DNA of 9,677 bases from an uncultured Oscillospiraceae bacterium (GTDB taxonomy: Bacteria > Bacillota > Clostridia > Oscillospirales > Oscillospiraceae), in NCBI GenBank assembly GCA_958438185.1, contig CAUBQU010000032.1:1-9677 (forward strand), given 5' to 3'. Every line of letters starts with the position of its first letter. The first letter of the stretch is position 1. Under the pieces are notes generated by a model, which searched no databases, had not been told where the DNA came from, and saw only the letters and a list, made by a program, of their open reading frames with translations. The position numbers and the translations under genes are program-made. This document shows positions 6,909-9,677 of the stretch, piece by piece.

Positions 6909-8366
6909 TCACCTCACCTGGAAAATATCTTTGCATTTCCGCAGGGCTGCTTCCGTCACGGAAAAATCTGCCTGGAGCCCACCGCGCGCAAACTGCAGCA
7001 CCCGCCCGCAGGTGCGGCAGACGAATTCATAGTCGTGGGTCACAACAAAAATGATCTTCCCCATCCCGGCAAGCTGCCGGATGAGGGCGGAAAGGCGGAC
7101 CATACTGTCATAGTCCAGCCCGCTGGTCGGCTCATCCAAGACCAGCAGCGCCTTGCCGCTGACGATGGAGGCTGCGGCCGCCAGCCGCTGCTTCTGCCCT
7201 CCGGAGAGGGTGTTGGGGTGGCGCGCCCGGAGGAGCGCAAGGCCCAGGTCCTCCAGCGTCTTTTCCGCCAGCGCCGTGTCTGGGCGCTTGATTCCAAAGG
7301 TACACTCTGCTGCCACGCTCTCGGCAAAGAGCTGGTAGTTGACATCCTGCATGACGAGATAGGCCATTTTCCGACGCGCCTGCGGCGTCTGCGGCTTCCC
7401 GTTCCAGAGATAGACGCCGGACGCCGCCTTGTGCAGCCCGCAGAGTGCGCGGGAGAATGTCGTCTTCCCCGCGCCATTCTGCCCGACGACGGCGATGACC
7501 TCGCCGGGGGCGGCTTGCAGAGAAATGTCTTGCAGGACGGTCCGCTTCTGATACGCCAGCGTCACCCCCTGCAGCTCCAGCACCGGCGCTGCCGCAGGTG
7601 CAGCGACGCAGGCCGGGCGCTCGTCGGCAAGCGTCACCGCCCGCAGCCCCATTTGCTGCCGCGCCGCAGTGGCCAAGGCGCGGAATTGGGCCGGGGTAAG
7701 ATCACCCGCGATCGCGCCGTTCTCCAAATACAAAATGCGGTCGGCCACATCCATCAGATAATAGAGCCGATGCTCTGCGATCAGGACCGTCTTTCCCTGC
7801 GCCTTGATACGCTGCAGCTGCTCCCGCAGCGCATCAATGGCCGCCTGGTCCAGATTAGAGGACGGCTCATCCAGCAGGAACACCGCTGGCCCCATGGCGT
7901 AGCTTGACGCGAAGGCGATCTTCTGCTTCTCCCCGCCGGAGAGGGCAAAGATATTGCGCCCAAGCAGCGGCTCGATCTGCAGCGCCGCGGCGGTCTCCGC
8001 CACGCGGCGGCCCAACTGCGTCTGCGGGACCGCGGCATTCTCCATGCCGAAGGCGATCTCGCTGTCGGTATCCACATTAAAAAACTGCGTCCGGGGATTC
8101 TGGAACACACTGCCGACCTTTTCCGCGATGCGATACATGGGCAGCGCGGCAAGGTCTTCGCCATCCAGCAGCACACGGCCCTCCAGCGCCCCCGCGAAAA
8201 ACTGCGGGATCAAGCCATTGACAAGCCGCGTCAGCGTCGTCTTGCCGCAGCCGCTCCGGCCGCAGAGCAGGACGCACTGCCCGTCCGGAATGGTGAGGTC
8301 GATATGCCGCAAACCACCCGCCGGGCTGCCCGCATACGCAAACGACACATTCTGAAACTCGATCAT
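6909..8366 (-). CDS. ECF transporter ATPase with two ABC domains in one chain
   Basis: A 485-residue cytosolic ATPase in which the usual EcfA and EcfA' are joined; it should dock on the T component and power uptake. Domain 1 (about 1-230): Walker A GRSGCGKT 36-43, Q89, signature LSGGEKQ 142-148, Walker B FLLDEP 163-168, switch H199 in AEHRL. A linker rich in Ala/Pro (about 235-262) leads to domain 2 (263-485): Walker A GQNGAGKT 295-302, Q340, signature LSGGQKQ 387-393, Walker B LLVLDEP 407-413, switch H444. Both halves look competent. The ATG at 8366 opens on MIEFQNVSFAY, has GGAAGGCGG upstream, and overlaps the T-component stop by 4 bases (ATGA); the longer frame from 8432 only adds translation of the T gene's 3' end. 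A fused ATPase with its own S and T genes marks a dedicated (group I) ECF system rather than a shared module. Confidence 0.94.
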   Translation of the reverse strand: MIEFQNVSFAYAGSPAGGLRHIDLTIPDGQCVLLCGRSGCGKTTLTRLVNGLIPQFFAGALEGRVLLDGEDLAALPMYRIAEKVGSVFQNPRTQFFNVDTDSEIAFGMENAAVPQTQLGRRVAETAAALQIEPLLGRNIFALSGGEKQKIAFASSYAMGPAVFLLDEPSSNLDQAAIDALREQLQRIKAQGKTVLIAEHRLYYLMDVADRILYLENGAIAGDLTPAQFRALATAARQQMGLRAVTLADERPACVAAPAAAPVLELQGVTLAYQKRTVLQDISLQAAPGEVIAVVGQNGAGKTTFSRALCGLHKAASGVYLWNGKPQTPQARRKMAYLVMQDVNYQLFAESVAAECTFGIKRPDTALAEKTLEDLGLALLRARHPNTLSGGQKQRLAAAASIVSGKALLVLDEPTSGLDYDSMVRLSALIRQLAGMGKIIFVVTHDYEFVCRTCGRVLQFARGGLQADFSVTEAALRKCKDIFQVR

Positions 8367-9067
8367 CCGCCCACCGCCTTCCAAACAAGCTCTGCGGCAA
8401 AAAATGCCGCAAACAACGCCAGAATCCCCCAATCCGCCGCCTGCATCTGGATCTTCACCAGGCAGGTACGGGGCTTCGGGTTTTCAATCCCCCGGGTGAC
8501 AGACGCGACAGACAGCTCATCGGCCGCCTTGCTCGCCGCCGTCAGCAGGGGCACATAGATGCAGTTCACCGTCATGGCCGGGGCTTTCAGAAAGCCAAGC
8601 AGGGTCGGCGATACATCCCGCAGCCGCATGGCGTCCTGGATAAAATGCCAGTCCTCCCGGATCGTCGGCAGATAGCGGAGCATGACGGCAATGGGGATCG
8701 TCAGCTTTTTGGGCACACGCAGCCGCGCCATGGCCGAGAGAAACTCCCCGACCTTGGTCGTGGCGATCACCAGCCCCGCCAGCATCCCGCAGGCGTAGAC
8801 CTTATGCACCAGGCCAAGGAACGCCACAAACATCGTCCGCCAGGCGCCGGTCATGACGCGCATGCTCCAGACGGTAAACGCGCAGATCAGCACATAGGCA
8901 AGCACCCCGCGCAGCGCGTACCGCCCCTTCCCGCTCAGTGCGGCCAGCAGACCGATGAGCGCCACCAGTGCCAGTGGAACAGACAGGTTCGGCGCGAACA
9001 TGGCGCTCAAAACGCAAAGCAGCAGGAGCGCAAGCTTGGTCCGCGGGTCCAGGCGCAGCGGTGTCAT
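8363..9067 (-). CDS. ECF transporter transmembrane T component
   Basis: A 234-residue polytopic membrane protein (CbiQ/EcfT family) that links the S component to the ATPases. Seen: N-terminal LDPRTKLAL, a family hallmark; hydrophobic segments near 11-45, 53-70, 80-105 and 213-230; and the two ATPase-coupling helices with AMRLRD at 146-151 and ASVTRG at 188-193. The second matches the Ala-x-x-x-Arg-Gly pattern well; the first ends in Asp instead of Gly, a modest deviation. Length is at the short end of normal. Its ATG overlaps the S-component stop by 4 bases, and its own TGA overlaps the ATPase start in the same way, so the three ECF subunits are probably made in step. The ribosome site is poor, consistent with translational coupling. 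It could only be confused with the cobalt-type CbiQ; no cobalt genes are near. Confidence 0.92.
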   Translation of the reverse strand: MTPLRLDPRTKLALLLLCVLSAMFAPNLSVPLALVALIGLLAALSGKGRYALRGVLAYVLICAFTVWSMRVMTGAWRTMFVAFLGLVHKVYACGMLAGLVIATTKVGEFLSAMARLRVPKKLTIPIAVMLRYLPTIREDWHFIQDAMRLRDVSPTLLGFLKAPAMTVNCIYVPLLTAASKAADELSVASVTRGIENPKPRTCLVKIQMQAADWGILALFAAFFAAELVWKAVGG

Positions 9068-9669
9068 TTCGTGATACCGGCCTTTTCAAACTGCTTGCGG
9101 AGCATTTTGCAGCCGGCAAACGCACTGATGGCGGCGGCAAGCAGGGTGCCCGCCAGCATCAGAAGCAGGATCCAGGTCGTCCCGGTCACGCGCATGGTGT
9201 CGATATACGATTGCTCCGTGCCGTTTCCCAGCATGGTCTTGGCCCATCCGTCCGGATCGGCGAAGAATACGAGATAAGACGCCGTACCGCCTAGGCAGAT
9301 CAGAAGATAGGAGATCGAATTGACCTTTTTGCTCTTATACTGCCCCGCGCCAGCGACGAGGTCGGCAATGATGCCCATGACGAGATAGCCCAGCGCCATC
9401 GCCCAGTGCATCCCCGTCACAAACCAGACGATGCAGAGGATTGCGCCGAGGATCGTCACGGCCCAGCGCTTTTGCACTTTAGCGAGCAGCAGCAGATACA
9501 CCGGCCCGCAGAGCAGCGCGCTGCCCACGGGCATATAGAAGGTCAGCACCGGGTTCGGCGCGAAGAAAATGCCGCCGACCAACGCGAACACCAGAAAGAG
9601 GGCGGAGAAAATGCCGGTTGTAACAAGGTCCTTTACCGTCAGACCTTTTTGGGGGATCGTTTGCATCAT
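9064..9669 (-). CDS. ECF transporter S component, MptD/Trep_Strep-type
   Basis: A 201-residue integral membrane protein with about six hydrophobic segments (near 16-36, 44-63, 70-88, 90-108, 119-136, 164-186), which would be the substrate-binding subunit of the ECF importer. The N-terminal LTVKDLVTTGIFSAL followed by FFAPNPVLTFYMPVGSAL and LCGPVYLLLLAKV resembles the family known as Trep_Strep or MptD. The ligand of that family is, to my knowledge, not firmly established; the sequence shows no thiamin, biotin, folate or riboflavin S-component signature that I can recognise. The start is one of two adjacent ATGs (9669, 9666); only 8 bases of upstream sequence are present, containing GAG but no complete ribosome site, and the promoter lies outside the window. 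It is the first gene seen of the five-gene transport operon, although another gene may precede it. Confidence 0.85.
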   Translation of the reverse strand: MMQTIPQKGLTVKDLVTTGIFSALFLVFALVGGIFFAPNPVLTFYMPVGSALLCGPVYLLLLAKVQKRWAVTILGAILCIVWFVTGMHWAMALGYLVMGIIADLVAGAGQYKSKKVNSISYLLICLGGTASYLVFFADPDGWAKTMLGNGTEQSYIDTMRVTGTTWILLLMLAGTLLAAAISAFAGCKMLRKQFEKAGITK

Positions 9670-9677
9670 AAAAACTC

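Noticed and set aside
8367..8432. N-terminal extension of the double ATPase from 8432
   Set aside because: The extra 22 residues are an out-of-frame reading of the T-component 3' end; the ATG at 8366 begins the conserved domain and has a ribosome site.
1..9677. CRISPR arrays, tRNA or rRNA genes, insertion sequences, prophage or defence genes
   Set aside because: I looked for direct-repeat arrays, tRNA-like arms, transposase motifs and terminal repeats by eye and saw none; nearly all DNA is accounted for by coding sequence.

Overview
The window is GC-rich (by eye about 60% G+C, dropping sharply only at about 3224-3369). Every gene I can support is on the minus strand, so the biology reads from base 9677 down to base 1. 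The content (2-hydroxyacyl-CoA-dehydratase-type ATPase activase, double-cubane-cluster reductase family, NifS-like enzyme, ECF transporter, strong GGAGG ribosome sites) fits a strictly anaerobic, GC-rich Clostridia member, perhaps an Oscillospiraceae-like gut bacterium. That placement is inference from gene families, not from a marker gene.

Right block (9669 to 3411) is one tightly coupled five-gene transport operon: an MptD/Trep_Strep-type ECF S component, an ECF transmembrane T component, an ECF ATPase with two ABC domains in one chain, and two full ABC half-transporters (membrane domain plus ATPase). Neighbouring genes overlap by 4 or 8 bases or are 5 bases apart, and an 11-bp GC hairpin with a T-rich tail closes the unit at 3370-3399. 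The ECF module should import a small ligand, and the two half-transporters should form a heterodimer. The pairing recalls metallophore or cofactor uptake loci, but the substrate cannot be read from the sequence.

The spacer between the blocks (3124-3410) holds the terminator, a perfect 16-bp palindrome, a second short inverted repeat, a TATAAT box, and then a GC-rich stretch that can encode a 33-residue hydrophobic peptide. The stop codon of that peptide shares a base with the next start codon (TGATG).

Left block (3223 to the left edge) is a redox/sulfur cassette: an ATP-dependent [4Fe-4S] activase, a class V aminotransferase-fold cysteine desulfurase homologue, and a double-cubane-cluster reductase (2-hydroxyacyl-CoA dehydratase superfamily) that continues off the left edge. 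In an intact cassette the activase would feed low-potential electrons to the reductase, and the NifS-like enzyme could supply sulfur. Here the reductase carries an in-frame TAG at codon 37 and a one-base frameshift near codon 147, while both partner genes look intact. This broken or recoded reductase is the most unusual thing in the window.
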